A stretch of DNA of 64,000 bases from Chaenocephalus aceratus. Its lineage: Eukaryota > Chordata > Actinopteri > Perciformes > Channichthyidae. The notes under the pieces are model-generated. The model saw only the letters and a program-made list of their open reading frames with translations. It did no database searches and was not told where the DNA came from. The stretch is taken from positions 10,934,894-10,998,893 of the forward strand of contig CM043800.1 in the NCBI GenBank assembly GCA_023974075.1, read 5' to 3'. Shown here in pieces: positions 32,107 to 44,159 of this stretch; within the stretch, counting starts at the first letter, position 1; the number at the start of each line of letters is the position of its first letter. A program made the position numbers and the translations under genes.

Positions 32107-32641
32107 ACAGGTCCCTCAGGGCTCTGTCCTTGGTCCCCTCCTCTTCTCTCTGTACACAAACTCGCTCGGATCGGTCATTAGCCCGCATAGTTTTTCATAC
32201 CATTGCTACACTGACGACACCCATTTCATTTAGTCTTTTCCCCGTTCTGAAACCCAGGTCGTCGCACGCATCTCTGCTTGTCTAGCAGACATCTCTCAGT
32301 GGATATCTGCTCATCACCTCAAGCTCAACCTTGACAAGACTGAACTGCTTTTTCTTCCGGGAAAAGAGTGTCCCATTCTTGACCTAACAATCAACATCGG
32401 TCCCTCTGTTGTTTCCCCGATTGAGACTGCAAAGAATCTGGGTGTGACCCTAGACAACAACCTGTCCTTCACTGCAAACATCGCAGCTGCAGATACACTC
32501 TTTACAACATCAGGAGGATACGTCCCCTCCTGACCCAGAAAGCGACGCAACTTCTGGTCCAGGCTCTCGTCATCTCACGCCTAGACTATTGCAACTCCCT
32601 CCTGGCTGGTCTACCTGCATGTGCCATCCGACCTCTGCAGC
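32107..32641 (+). pseudogene. L2-type LINE reverse transcriptase, 5' portion of a split copy
   Basis: Translation shows the reverse transcriptase blocks [15 protein letters not shown], a catalytic YxDDT motif in the form YTDDT, ISAHHLKLNLDKTELL and KNLGVTLDNNLSF. Stop codons and a frame change show that it is dead. The frame stops at the insertion point at 32641 and resumes at 36748, so this is one LINE copy cut in two. Confidence 0.85.
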
Positions 32642-32831
32642 CATGGGCGCGGGAAGGGGGGTGCTGAGGGCGCTGCAGCACCCCCTAGCGGCAGGCAGGG
32701 GGTGCGGAGCTCCCCTGTCTGAATTATTATTTGACGGTTATTGCTGCTCCCGCTGTGCATAATCTGTGTAATATGTAGCCAATAAATTCCACATTGTTGG
32801 TAAAATAATATTTGGGCCTGCCCCGAATGTA

Positions 32832-35810
32832 CAACCCAGTCTCACGGCATTTCGTGTTCACCAACACGACTTTTAATCTATTGATTCGTGTTCACCATCA
32901 CGATTTGCCCCTTTTTTTCGTGTTGCACAGCACGATTTTAATAGCAATGTATTTCTACTGGTAACGTGTTTCGTGCCTGCAGGCTGCAGCACGTCTTTTT
33001 CTCCGGTCGGGTCGTGGAAGACCGGAAGCTGTGTGGTTCATAAAAACATGTTCTTACTCAATATCAAGCCACAGTTATTGTTTTTATTTTAAATCGTATA
33101 ATTTCGGACTTTTGTTGTCGTCTGTGAGGAAAATAAATGGGGCTCAGAGCCTCAGGATACTGAAATATGTATTTTTTAAATCTTTTTTTCCTTCTAATTT
33201 GTTATTCTTTTCAAAATAACACACTGTTATTTACTCACCAATAACACACAATTATCCTTGCTTTTATTTATTGGTTTAATTCCATAATCTCGGGCTTTTT
33301 TGGCGTCCGTCAGGAACTGAATTTCAAAATAAATATAACCGGAAACAGACGTAGGCATTTCGAGCGATTACCCAAGATCCTCAGCTATGGTTTTAAGCTC
33401 GCTGATTGGATGTGTTAGCCGCAATGCATGCTGGGATTTGGTGTTTATATTATATGAAATCCGGAAAACATTTTAAAAGTATAAAATAATACTTAATTCC
33501 GAGTGCTCTTGCGTTTCTCTTTGAAAGTCATCACATAACGGCATTGTAATACACGGTTCGGCTGCATTACCTATTACAGATCTGCCGTAGTTCTTTATTT
33601 AGAGAGCCCTGATGAGAAGACCTTTGGAAAAACTGGAAGAAATGGCGCCGAAACTGAATACTTGACGTGGATCATAAATATATCAACAATTAAACAACAT
33701 CTTCAATTTCTCTTCACACAATACGTCTCCTTGCAGTATCAACACTAATTCGGCTGACTTTTACATTTGATCTAATTCATAGATAGGTTATATTTACACC
33801 ATAACGGTGCACAGCTGATAGAAAAGGACTGTAGTTTTCAAAGATATTACTGATTTTCTTTGAATGTAGGAATGTAAATACTGAGTCTGAAATAGTATAG
33901 CAATATGCTGTAAAATGATGTGAAAGCATGCATAAAACTATACATCTTCAGATGTTGTACATACACACTAATAATACAAAGTTATTATGTGTGCACCTTG
34001 CGTGCACCTCCTAGTGGTTAAAGCACGTTATTGAATTATTGTTTTTATGTGCTATATTTGATTAAAAATATTAAGAGTACATACTTTCATAGGGGGAAAG
34101 TATAAATATAAAAATATAGAATATAAAAAATCAAGAAGATACTATAAGTGATCTCTACAATACAACAGTTTAGTGCAGGATGTACACAGATATTAATAGG
34201 AGGAGGTGCAACACAGAAAAACGGATTAACCTTTATTTAAACATTAAATATTAAATATTATGCCTGACAAAGTAATTAACGTCTAATATATTGCTTTCCT
34301 GCAATGTTAACTATGTTGAAGCACTTATTTTAAGTGATATTATACACATGAATTATACTCTTATGTATGTAGAATAGAAAAGAAATGTGCAGAATATGAC
34401 AGTTTAATGGTGGAGGTACACACATATTGATAAATGTCTTGTAATGCACTGTTGAGGAACCTGTGACCCAAGTTTTTCATTCATTGCATAACTACACCGT
34501 AGTTGTGTATGATATGTCAATAAACCTTTGAAAATCTTGAAAGGGATGTGCAAAATAGCCATAATATACAGTCTTTAATTAACTATTAGTAGAGAATAAC
34601 GAGTAATGAATATACTTTATTACTTGTTTCCATTCATGTCAATTGCAGATACATGTTTAGTCTTCTCAAGCACCAACTATCAAATATCTCTCCTGATTAT
34701 TGGCACTTGACAATCACCTTACCTGAATTTTACTCAGGTGTAACTAAAGTCTGATTTAAGGGTTGTTTATATTTCACATAATTAATCAGAATCTGCAAAG
34801 TAACTCAAATAAATGCAGTGGAGTAAAAATACCAGGTTAACCTCTGAATTGTAGTGGAGTAGAATTAAAAAGTAGCAATGAGCTGTCATGTGGGTATACG
34901 GCATTAATATAATGCTGCGCATTATGGACACAAGTGATTTTCACCCATTTATTAATTATATGTTTTACATTTGATAACACCAATGTGTTTAATAATGGCA
35001 ACTTCTAATTGTGGGAAAAACGAAAACGTTCAGTAGAGACGTCCCATAGAACATTTTGCGAAACACAATAGCCAGCATGTGTAGTTCTGGAGGGGTGTTC
35101 GATTCCAGTTTTGGATAGTCTGGCATGGTTTCGTTCCATTTCACACAGCTGTTTGACGCTCTGCGTAACCTTACGGGAACTGTAGTCCTAAACGATAGCT
35201 GGGGATTATGGGTAGTGTAGTGTCTTCGGCCATCCTAAACTCAGAAATGTTGACAATCGCAATGATGCTCGAAATGTCCCTTATAGGCCTACGTCTGTTT
35301 CCGGTTATTTTTATTTTGAAATTCAGTTCCTGACGGACACCAAAAAAGCCCGAGATTATGGAATTAAACCAATAAATAAAAGCAAGGATAATTGTGTGTT
35401 ATTGGTGAGTAAATAACACTGTGTTACTTTCAAAAGAATAACAAATTAGAAGGAAAAAAAGATTTAAAAATACAGATATCAGTATTCTGAGGCTCTGAGC
35501 CCCATTTATTTTCCTCACAGACGGCAACAAAAGTCCGAAATTATACGATTTAAAATAAAAGCAATAATTGTGGCTTGATATTGAGTAAGAACATGTTTTT
35601 ATGAACCACACAGCTTCCGGTCTTCCACGACCCGACCGGAGAAAAAGACGTGCTGCAGCCTGCAGGCACGAAACACGTTACCAGTAGAAATACATTGCTT
35701 TTAAAATCGTGCTGTGCAACACGAAAAAAAGGGGAAAATCGTGATGGTGAACACGAATCAATAGATTAAAAATCGTGTTGGTGAACACAAAATGCCGTGA
35801 GACTGGGTTG
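32832..35810. mobile_element. Long-inverted-repeat DNA element nested in the hAT-like element
   Basis: The ends start CAACCCAGTCTCACGGC and are inverted copies for about 530 bp (about 32832-33361 and 35281-35810). A 7-bp target duplication GAATGTA lies at 32825-32831 and 35811-35817. The internal 1.9 kb has no transposase frame. CGTGTTCACCA-like motifs repeat at each tip. The family is not identified from memory. Confidence 0.85.
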
Positions 35811-36000
35811 GAATGTAGCACCGGACAATTCTACCTCAATAATATAATACATTAACCGTGTTTTACGTGAACCTCATCATGACACTCGAGAGGACGACAG
35901 GAATGTAATTTCCCGTGTTCAGTGAATGCAACAGAGGCAAGACACCAGACCAATCAGAGAGTTGCATGGAAATAAAAGTGTGCTTGTGTCATTCAAACTG

Positions 36001-36030
36001 TGTGCGTGTGCGTGTGCGTGTGTGTGTGCA
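36001..36030. repeat. GTGTGC/GT microsatellite
   Basis: A short imperfect GTGTGC then GT run inside the hAT-like element. Confidence 0.85.
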
Positions 36031-36747
36031 GCAGCAGGGACCGTGTTGTTAGCATCTGGCTAGCTAGCTGCACTAACGGACATACGGAGCTGTTGCTGTT
36101 GGTTCCACAACAAGCTGGAGGAGAGCTCTCCTCTCAGACTGAGAGGCTCAGGTGAGCTAAAGGACTCTCTGAGTGTTTAGATAGTTAACTTTTGTCTCAG
36201 TTATCTCAGTGGGTCTCAAACGGTTTGGTCACAAATTATTCAAAAGATTATTTCCGCGGCACACCTTCATATGATCATTATAGTTATAAAACAAATAAGA
36301 GAATAAAGGAAAAACAGTTATGAAATACTATATGGCAGTAAAACAAGAATACAGTTTGAAAGGGGAGTGATTTGTAAAATATCCATAAAGAAAAAGAACA
36401 TCTGCTTACAGTTGTGTTTAATCTGGGTGTTGAGAGATGTATCCATAGATCTCTTAATGTTGCTCTTAAAGTGCACCAGATTGATGCTTTTAACTTCAAT
36501 ATTTAAGGAGCATCCCCCCGGACCCCCCTAGAGGAGGTGAGGTCCGCTCCCCACTCGTAAATAATAGCACTTTACCCCTGCCTATATGCCGTGAGCTGAT
36601 TATCGAGCCTTCATTGTAACAGTCGCGGGTGTACTGTGTGTTTGCGTGTGGGGATTGCTTTTGTGCGTGCTCTATAGTGCCCGTAATAGTGTTCACTGGA
36701 GTCCAGCACCTCAGCACCCCCACTCAAAATACCTTCCCGCGCCTCTG

Positions 36748-37355
36748 TCTGCAGCTCATCCAGAATGCAGCGGCTCGTCTGGTCTTCAACCTTCCTACAT
36801 TTTCCCACACCACACCGCTCCTCCGCTCCCTTCACTGGCTTCCAGTAACAGCTAGAATCCACTGGCACTAGCGTACCATGCTGTGAATGGATCTGGCCCT
36901 TCCTACTTCCAGGACATGGTTAAACCATACACCCCAGCACGTGCACATCAGCCAAACGGCTCGCTGCACCTGCACTGCGAGGGGGACACAAGTTCCCATC
37001 AGCAAAAACACGTGGGTTTGCTATCCTGGCTCCAAAATGGTGGAATGAGCTCCCCATTGACATCAAGACAGCAGAAAGCTTACACATCTTCCGGCACAGA
37101 CTGAAAACTCATCTCTTTCGTCTCCACTTCGAGCGATAGAATTACTAACAAAGCACTTACATTCTAATAAAGGACTGGCTTATCTAAAGCTAGTTGGGTA
37201 GCACTTGAAATGTTTTGGCTCTATGAAACCTGATGTACTTATATGATTCTGTTTTCTTCAAGTTTGTATCTTCTTGGTCGAATGCACTTATTGTAAGTCG
37301 CTTTGGATAAAAGTGGCAGCTAAATGCAATGTAATAATGTAATAAACTTATTTTT
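36748..37355 (+). pseudogene. L2-type LINE, 3' portion of the split copy
   Basis: It continues the reverse transcriptase C-terminus (LIQNAAARLVFNLPTF, then HTTPLLRSLHWLPVTARI, later PLTSRQQKAYTSSGTD in another frame). It ends with the typical LINE tail TTGTAAGTCGCTTTGGATAA and ATGTAAT repeats. Stops and frame changes show an inactive copy. Confidence 0.85.
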
Positions 37356-37384
37356 CATATGTGTACCAGAGCTTCCGGTTTTGG

Positions 37385-37945
37385 GCAAGCTGCCTGTGTA
37401 TCATTCTAACTCACCAATGGTAATGTTTAGGTGGATGTAGGTGCTTCCCCTCGATTATATTGGCTCTAACAGTTACAAAGAGGTGTCAATCAACCAAATT
37501 GACCAATGGGTTCCAGAGATACGGCAAATACACCCAAATGTACCCAGAGTTGAGTCCGCCTGGACCTACTTTTTCTAAACCTCTCTAAAAAGGTGAAATG
37601 TCACTTGTTTTGTATCAATCTTGATACAGGGTACTTATTATATGTTATAGTTTGGATTCCTAAAGGTTTTGGGCTACTATCCCATCATTCAAGGGTGGTT
37701 TTCACTATTAGTAATGATTTTATTTTAGACGGAAACTATAATTTTTGTTTTTTACTATGTTCAATCTGAATTGACTTTAAAATAAAAACATCTATATTGA
37801 TTCTGACACTTCTACAGCCAACTCACAGGTTTATCATTGCTTTGAGAACAAAGATTATTCATTTACCCCTTTAAGAAGTGAAGATATAGTCATTTGTTCT
37901 GGGGATGTCATTTTCGAGCCTGAGGCCTGAAAAACAGGCTCAGGT
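37385..37945. repeat. Interspersed repeat, inverted partner of 22245-22820
   Basis: The reverse complement matches 22245-22820 in order and nearly without gaps. It lies directly after the LINE tail. No coding frame is present. Confidence 0.75.
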
Positions 37946-38243
37946 CTAGTAACTTTGTTTCTTGAGGACGTTCACTGCTCAGCCCCAACTTCAGCCTACA
38001 ACGAAAATAAATGTGTAGAGCTTTGATACAAGTTTGCAGATTTCATTAGCCAACTGATCACCATGTCCGTGTATCACTGTATCAGCCTCAGTGGATAAGA
38101 GTTACAGCTAGCTACTAGCTTAATTCAGGTGCATGTATAAGTAATATTACATTTACCAGTGAATAGTGCCTAACATAAACAACCTAACACTTATTAAGAG
38201 TAGGACTATGGTTGACTAAATGTCAACGCTGCTGCCTGGACGT

Positions 38244-39434
38244 TAGGGCTGTGCAATTAATCGTATTTTAATCGCGATTACGATTATGGCTTGCGACGAT
38301 TATGAAAACAGCATAATTGACAAAATACGATTATTTTGCTGGGTGCGCTTTCGCCCCTCCCTAAAAGCCCACTCGGCCACGTGCGAGTGACATGTGTTGT
38401 GAGTGTTCAGCGCGAGCGAAGATGTCAGAACAAGAGCAGCAACTCGTTAAAAAGAAGGGTAAAACTATTTCCACTATTTGCAAGTACTTTGCCATTACAT
38501 TTCACATCGCTAAAGATATGTGCCCAGTTAGCACTGTTAGCAACCAGGGCTTTAAGCAACTTGTCAACACGTTGGACAAGCGTGACGCGATGCCGTCTCG
38601 GTATTATTTCAGCAGGTCTGCGCTGCCTGCACTATATGACAAATGCCGTGGGGAAGTTGAGAGAGATGTGGCTTCAGCTGACTACTTTGCCTCCACAACA
38701 GACCTATGGTCTAGCCCAGGGGTGCCCAACCAGTCGATCGCGAGATGTGTCTAAAAATAGAACAACAATATTCTGTTTTATCGTTAATGTCCTGTAACAT
38801 AATCTTCCTGTGCCAGAATAATGCACTTGAACGCATCAAAGCTTTGTGATTGGCCGGCGTCACCCCATGTGTCGGGGCATGGCTGAGGGTCTTCAGTACA
38901 GGTGGCTTGTCACCTGCCTGCGCTCATCTCTGAAACCAGACCATGTAAACAGGCTGGTGTTTCTTGCAAAAAATCTTTACGAGATGACATGAGCAGCCCT
39001 ACCAGCATTTGCCATGGTGGCCTAAACATTTTTATTTGGTCTTAAATTGTAGTTCAACATTAATTTCCTGTTACTTCTGGACCATGAGGGTTGGCCAGCC
39101 TTCAACGTTTAACTGAGTGGAATATGTTGAATATGTTTTACCAACATGTTGGCTATATGTTGAGGAGTTTTCAGTAGGTTGTGACAGTGCACTGCATCAT
39201 ATTTGATTTAATTTATTTTGGTCTAATTTATTTGTATTTATCATATTAATAATATATGTTTAGTATGGTTTTGGAAGTGCGCTCCAACATATTTGTTGTT
39301 CTTGTTTATTGGTAAAATATTATTTGTTTTAAAGTTCAATAAATGGTCAATGAATAATCGTCAAAATAATCGTGATATCAATTATTGACCCAAATAATCG
39401 TGATTATGATTTTTGCCATAATCGCACAGCCCTA
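38244..39434 (+). mobile_element. hAT transposon, internally deleted
   Basis: Exact 8-bp target duplication CTGGACGT at 38236-38243 and 39435-39442. Perfect terminal inverted repeats TAGGGCTGTGC / GCACAGCCCTA, with AATCG-rich subterminal repeats. It contains the start of a transposase frame, then unrelated repeat sequence, and is 1191 bp long. Confidence 0.9.
38392..38754 (+). pseudogene. hAT transposase N-terminal fragment
   Basis: The frame carries IAKDMCPVSTVSNQGFKQL, SRYYFSRSALPALYDKC and DYFASTTDLWSS, features of the region before the catalytic domain of hAT (ZBED-like) transposases. After DLWSS at about 38712 it runs into a different repeat (CCAGGGGTGCCCAACCAG), and the catalytic part is missing. 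A start at the internal ATG at 38422 is more likely than at 38392. Confidence 0.8.
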
Positions 39435-39744
39435 CTGGACGTTAATGTTGTTTCACTGCTGATAACACGCATTCCGAAATTTGAATAAAAAGTGCGAGGC
39501 ACTGGGTAACTGCGGTGCTTAAAAACAGCGGCATCTAATAATCGAATGTTTTCTTTATTATGATGTTCTTACAGTGTTACTATAAGAAAAAACATGTTGA
39601 CAATTTTATTAGTGCTTACAGGTGTCAATGTGTGGCTCCATGAATGAATAAACTCACGTCGCTCGCGAGGGCCGCCGACGGCCGCCATGATGGATCGATT
39701 TTTTTATGCCAACGTCGGTCATGACCTCAACGTCATAACGTATG

Positions 39745-39786
39745 TGACGTCATAACGTATGTGACGTCATAACGTATGTGACGTCA
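39745..39786. repeat. Tandem array of perfect CRE palindromes, 17-bp period
   Basis: TGACGTCA occurs at 39745-39752, 39762-39769 and 39779-39786, exactly 17 bp apart, joined by TAACGTATG. A partial unit (ACGTCA) precedes at about 39730. CREB/ATF factors bind this octamer; the activity of this array is inference. Confidence 0.9.
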
Positions 39787-39789
39787 GAC

Positions 39790-42655
39790 ACTGCGTCTCT
39801 GTTCATTCAAATGTATTCACAATGATCCATATGAAATAAAGAATTACTCTTTAAGTCAACTTAATATTTTATTATTAGTTAAGATTGCAGTAGGTCTGCC
39901 CTTGATTAAAGTGATTATAATGTACAATACTATAGCATTGGCTTTGGGACAGTGCAGACAAAAGGTAAAAAATAAGATTAGTAAATTAGCAGAGTAACAT
40001 TAAATGAAGAAGCGGGCAGACAATGATGAAATAAAATCTGATAAGAACACATCGATGGTAATGCATTTAAGTTTGAGGTACTGCTCTAACTCTGTTACTC
40101 TGTTTGGATTCTGGTTGGGCTGAAATGTACCTGCCGGATGCTTCCTTTGAGTTTGTTTCATCATGCACTTATTGTAAGTAGCTTTGGATAAAAGTGTCAG
40201 CTAAATTAAATGTAATGTAATGTTATAATATAGTCATGCATTGTAAGCAACTAGTTGGACAGAAATCGAATGTGGTGGGACTCCCTGCGTTACCTACCCC
40301 AAACCACCTTAAGTGCAAACTTTGAAGCCGTCTGAAAAGAAAAACATTTTCCTTTCCTTTCCTTCCTTAACAACTGCCCAAAGTGGAGCCGTCCAAGTAT
40401 TCTGAGGTTTTTCCATTAGGGAGGGTGGATGGTGGGGTTGAGTGTGAGTCAGGTATCTGTGATGGTTAAGAAGTGAACAACAAAGCTTTGACTGGCTGGT
40501 TGATCTTTGATCACCTACTGGTCACAATCATTAGATAGAATTTGAAAGAATGACATTGCAGATACAAGCGATCAAATTAGATTTTCCCACAGGGCTGGTG
40601 ACCTCACTCTTCCCACAAGAAAAGCTCAGGTATTGCTTACCAAAACTAGCTTGGTTAAAGGGAATTATCCAGGAAAAACTCCAAAGTGTTTTCACTTCCA
40701 GCAGGGGAGCGGCTTCACAGGGTCGGAGCGGTCGGCCCCTTTATGTGTCTGCTCCCCTGTTTCCACTGTACTCTGCATTATATCCTCTTCTGTTTATACA
40801 ATACTCAGGGCCCTCCGCTGTGGGCCTCTGCATCAGTCTGGATCCAGTCCAGGCTCTGTTTGTGTTCACTCTCTCACACTTTAACACCCTCCCCGCTCAT
40901 CCCCTCCCACCAGCGTTTTCAATCAATTAGTGCCGTTCATTAGTGGGAACATTGGGAAAAAAGAGTTTGATTGAGAGAGTTTGACTCCCAGCCTAGAATT
41001 TTATCCAAAAACAAACTTCTCCGGCAGGCCAAGCACCACACCGAGGGCCCGCTTGTTTCCAGGCTACGACTCAGTCTCTCCCAAAGCCTGATGTGGGTAA
41101 CCTTGATCACAGGAATCCTTTTAAGTCCACTTGCATGAACTGACCAAGCATGATAAAGATAAAAACAGATATTGTAGAGTCATGTTTGGTTAAAAAAGTA
41201 CTGAATATACTATTGACTGCCTTCACAAGCTGAATAGGAAACATTTAATTCAACAATTGTTCAGTGTTCAGAGGAGTCCTGTGGAGGTGAAGCTCTGAAC
41301 AAAATCTCTTGTCACATTATTCAACAAATCCCCTTTGAAAATTGGGAACTATACAGAACATAGCTTTAATAATGAGGGATTCCTTTTTAGATTGGGCTTG
41401 TGCTCATCAATTTTCAAAGACACAAAAAAAAAAAAAGTTGACAGACAGCCTGTATCTTCCAGAGTGTTTTCATTCTCTGTGTGAATACCACATTTAGCTG
41501 GTTTAAATGGCTGAATGACTCTGGTAAAGAAAGAAGGACAACAAAAAGGAAACTCATTTGTGCTATGAAATTAGCTGCAAAGATCAGATTAAGTCATGAA
41601 GCCTTTTCCAGTGAATACATTGTGGGTTGTGTGGTTGTTGCTATTCAAATGCTTCTGATGTGATAAAAGGAGCTTAATGCTAGAGCATATCAAAAAGTTA
41701 GGTTGGTATGCCCGATCTATTTTAGCATTTTAAATCGTGTAAAGCCAACAGCATTGCCTTTCCTTTTATATTACGACATCACGTTTCTAGGTCAGCCAGC
41801 GATCAGTAAATGTCACAGTCCTACAGAGATGCACACTTTAATTTAACCATGTTCTTTCCCAATAGGGGCCATGGCCAGACCGGCCTCAGCTTACACACTT
41901 CTCATGAAGCAGAAAACCTTACTACTGTATATTCATTGAAACTGGGATCTTCTCCTTGAACCTTGGAGCACTGGTGATTGTGCAAGGACATGCAGGAACA
42001 TCTCCAGTACACGTAAGTGCTAAACGTATGTATGTTTACTGTTAAGGTACAGGGAATATCTGGTAAAAACAACAATGTAATATAAAATTAAATGGTTGCT
42101 TTAAAACAATATGTGCCCATTTTAATACTGAAACATGTTTTCTTTTGCATTTTAAGAAATGATATGCCTTTAACAAAGCAATTTATGATAAACCGTAAGT
42201 TATAGGTTATATTTAACAGTTAAGGGATCTATTCATCACTAGTTATGTTTATGTTTTTATGTTTCATGTAGAACCTACTTGAGCAGGTCTCCCTTGAAAA
42301 AGAGATCAATGATCTCAATGGGATACACCTGGATAAATAAAGGTTTGAAATGAAATGAGTAATGTTGTTTGTTGCTTTATAGCCACTGGTTAGTGTAGAA
42401 TAACATACCAGACATTTCTTTGAAATGCATCGACTAGAACATGTAGCACATGCTTTTGCCGCAATGGAGCACAGACAAAGGAGAAGGAAATAGTGAGGAA
42501 ACATAATGTGATGTTAACATGTTTAAAGGCCACCGTTAGGTCCTATATTGACTCAACTATATAGGAAATAAGCTGAATGCTTTAGTGGACTCAGTTCTCT
42601 GATAAAGTGTGGTTGGCAAAACAGAAGCATGTTTGAGGGAGAGGCAGGGAGAGCT
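39790..42655. other. Intergenic DNA with one LINE tail, no gene
   Basis: At about 40085-40225 a LINE end similar to 37190-37355 is visible (GCTTTGGATAAAAGTGTCAG, then ATGTAATGTAATG). Open frames at 40550-40940 overlap in three frames and show no domain. The remainder is AT-rich. Confidence 0.55.
40085..40225 (+). mobile_element. L2-type LINE 3' tail
   Basis: Contains ATGCACTTATTGTAAGTAGC followed by TGTAATG repeats, as at the end of the LINE at 36748-37355. Only the tail is present. Confidence 0.7.
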
Positions 42656-42659
42656 TGTC

Positions 42660-43110
42660 TCGGTTTCTCCGCCTGTTATAGTCCTGATGTGGAGTGACTG
42701 CCCCTTCGTCTGTAGCCTCCTCTCCTGGAGCAGGTAGACCAGAAGATGAACGCAGGTAGAGTCAACACGCACAACTGGTCAGATAGAGCTTGAAACTGAT
42801 GGAACAAATTGTTACACATGCACCACATGCACCCAAATCTACACGCACCACCTTCAACTGAGGATGACCCAGCTGTACGCCCAGTGTCCGTACATCTGAT
42901 GGTAGACGTGCGGACCTCCTGGCAGCGGTTGGGGTCCAACAGAGTGAATGTGAAGTGACGGGGCTGCTGCTGGCAGCCTGCTCTCCTGGAGCAGGTGAAC
43001 CAGGTAGAGTAAACACACACAGCTGGTTTCACTGAGCTGCAGAGACACATAGAAGCATGGAGGAACAGGAAAATACACTGTGATACATACATGTTGACAT
43101 GCATACACAC
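42660..43110 (-). other. Two exon-like diverged repeats, possible decayed exons
   Basis: On the minus strand, 42664-42780 and about 42940-43040 align (ACTCTACCTG, ACCTGCTCCAGGAGAG shared). A 170-codon frame at 42676-43188 covers both and includes CQQQPRHFTFTLLDPNRCQE. A third related piece is at 44160-44290. CTGCTCCAG/G could be an acceptor. I recognise no family. Decayed tandem exons or a local low-copy repeat are both possible. Confidence 0.3.
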
Positions 43111-43189
43111 AACTGTAGGGAGTAATACAGAGAGGGAAGGACAGAAGCTGTAATCAGAATGATAGACAGCTGGACTTCTGCCTTTCACT

Positions 43190-44155
43190 GCCTATAGCCT
43201 AAATGTATGAGGAACTAGCTTTATATCAGGGGGAAATGAGAAGGATCCTACCCTTTATTTTATAGAGAGCACGTTGTTCTGGAATTTGTAGTTCTTCTCA
43301 CGGGTCCGTTTCCTTCCTCAGACCAACAATGTTCCCAGTTTAGCATTTACGCCAGTGCTTTTGTGGGTTTTAGGTAGGCTATTAAATACATATCAAGGAC
43401 ATTTGTGCCACAGAAAATAAGCTCATGTTAATGAAAATAATAAATAAACGTCTTCCACACGTTGCCCCATCTTCTTCTTCCGTTGAGTTTAATAGCGGCT
43501 GCCAATGTGGAAAATGTGAGAAGTGAAAATGTCTTGTGGTGAAGGGTTATCCCAGTAATTTACCGGGAACTATGTGAAAGAGGCTCAATGCAGGCAGACA
43601 TGTGAGCAGACAGGCTTGAAAGACAGCAGCAGAAGAAACAAGCTGACATGAAGGCCGGTGTGTGTGTTCAGTCCACAGCCTCCCCTCAGTCAGAGAGACT
43701 ATTAGTCCCTGGTTGAGGCCCAGCCTGTCAGTTGTGATAGTGATAGCAGGTAGAAGGTTGAGACCGTGTCACACCAGCTGTGGCTCACTGGTACCCTCTC
43801 CTCCTCCGTCCCTCCACCACCTCTGCAACACAAACACATGCTAAACAGGCCACTGTCTCCACTGCCTCCCACATTCAGCTGCAAATGAGCCCGCTTTGGG
43901 CCCCAGCCCTGTTTGATGTCATGAATAATGAGGATGAATTTTCATTTACGCAGGTTTCTGAAAGCTATAACCCCTATTGTTCAGGTCCCTCACATCAAGC
44001 AGTCAGGTCTGTGAGATCTGGAGTTTATTCATGTCCAAGTTACAAACACATACAATTAAAACCCACACATTAACAGACAGATTTTATACAATGAATACAC
44101 AGCACACCACTACTGAGTCTAAGAAACATTGACCTTCTGAGGATTGGCACAATCG
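43190..44155. other. Intergenic DNA with one enhancer-like block
   Basis: Positions about 43880-43990 are balanced in composition with GTCATGAATAATGAGG and TTCATTTACG motifs. The rest has no gene. Confidence 0.35.
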
Positions 44156-44159
44156 TTAT

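Larger units (their letters stand above)
32642..36747. mobile_element. hAT-like element inserted in the L2 LINE
   Basis: Exact 8-bp target duplication TCTGCAGC at 32634-32641 and 36748-36755. The ends are inverted (CATGGGCGCGGGAAGG and CAGAGGCGCGGGAAGG, 14 of 16 matching), followed by a further inverted GGGGGTGCTGAGG block. Joining the flanks restores the LINE reading CGACC-TCTGCAGC-TCATCC. Without the element nested inside it, it is about 1.1 kb and has no transposase. Near 36148 it has a promoter-like GC stretch with a GCTCAG/GTGAGC donor-like site. Confidence 0.85.

Noticed and set aside
35090..35120. GTTCGATTCCA, resembling a tRNA T-loop
   Set aside because: No matching acceptor stem, D-arm or anticodon arm around it; it lies inside the long-inverted-repeat element.
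22245..37945. A Maverick/Polinton-size giant transposon
   Set aside because: No polymerase, integrase, protease or capsid-type frame was found; the interior is explained by smaller nested elements.
40550..40943. Three overlapping open frames of 83-126 codons
   Set aside because: All three frames are open at once, which reflects low stop density rather than coding; no domains.
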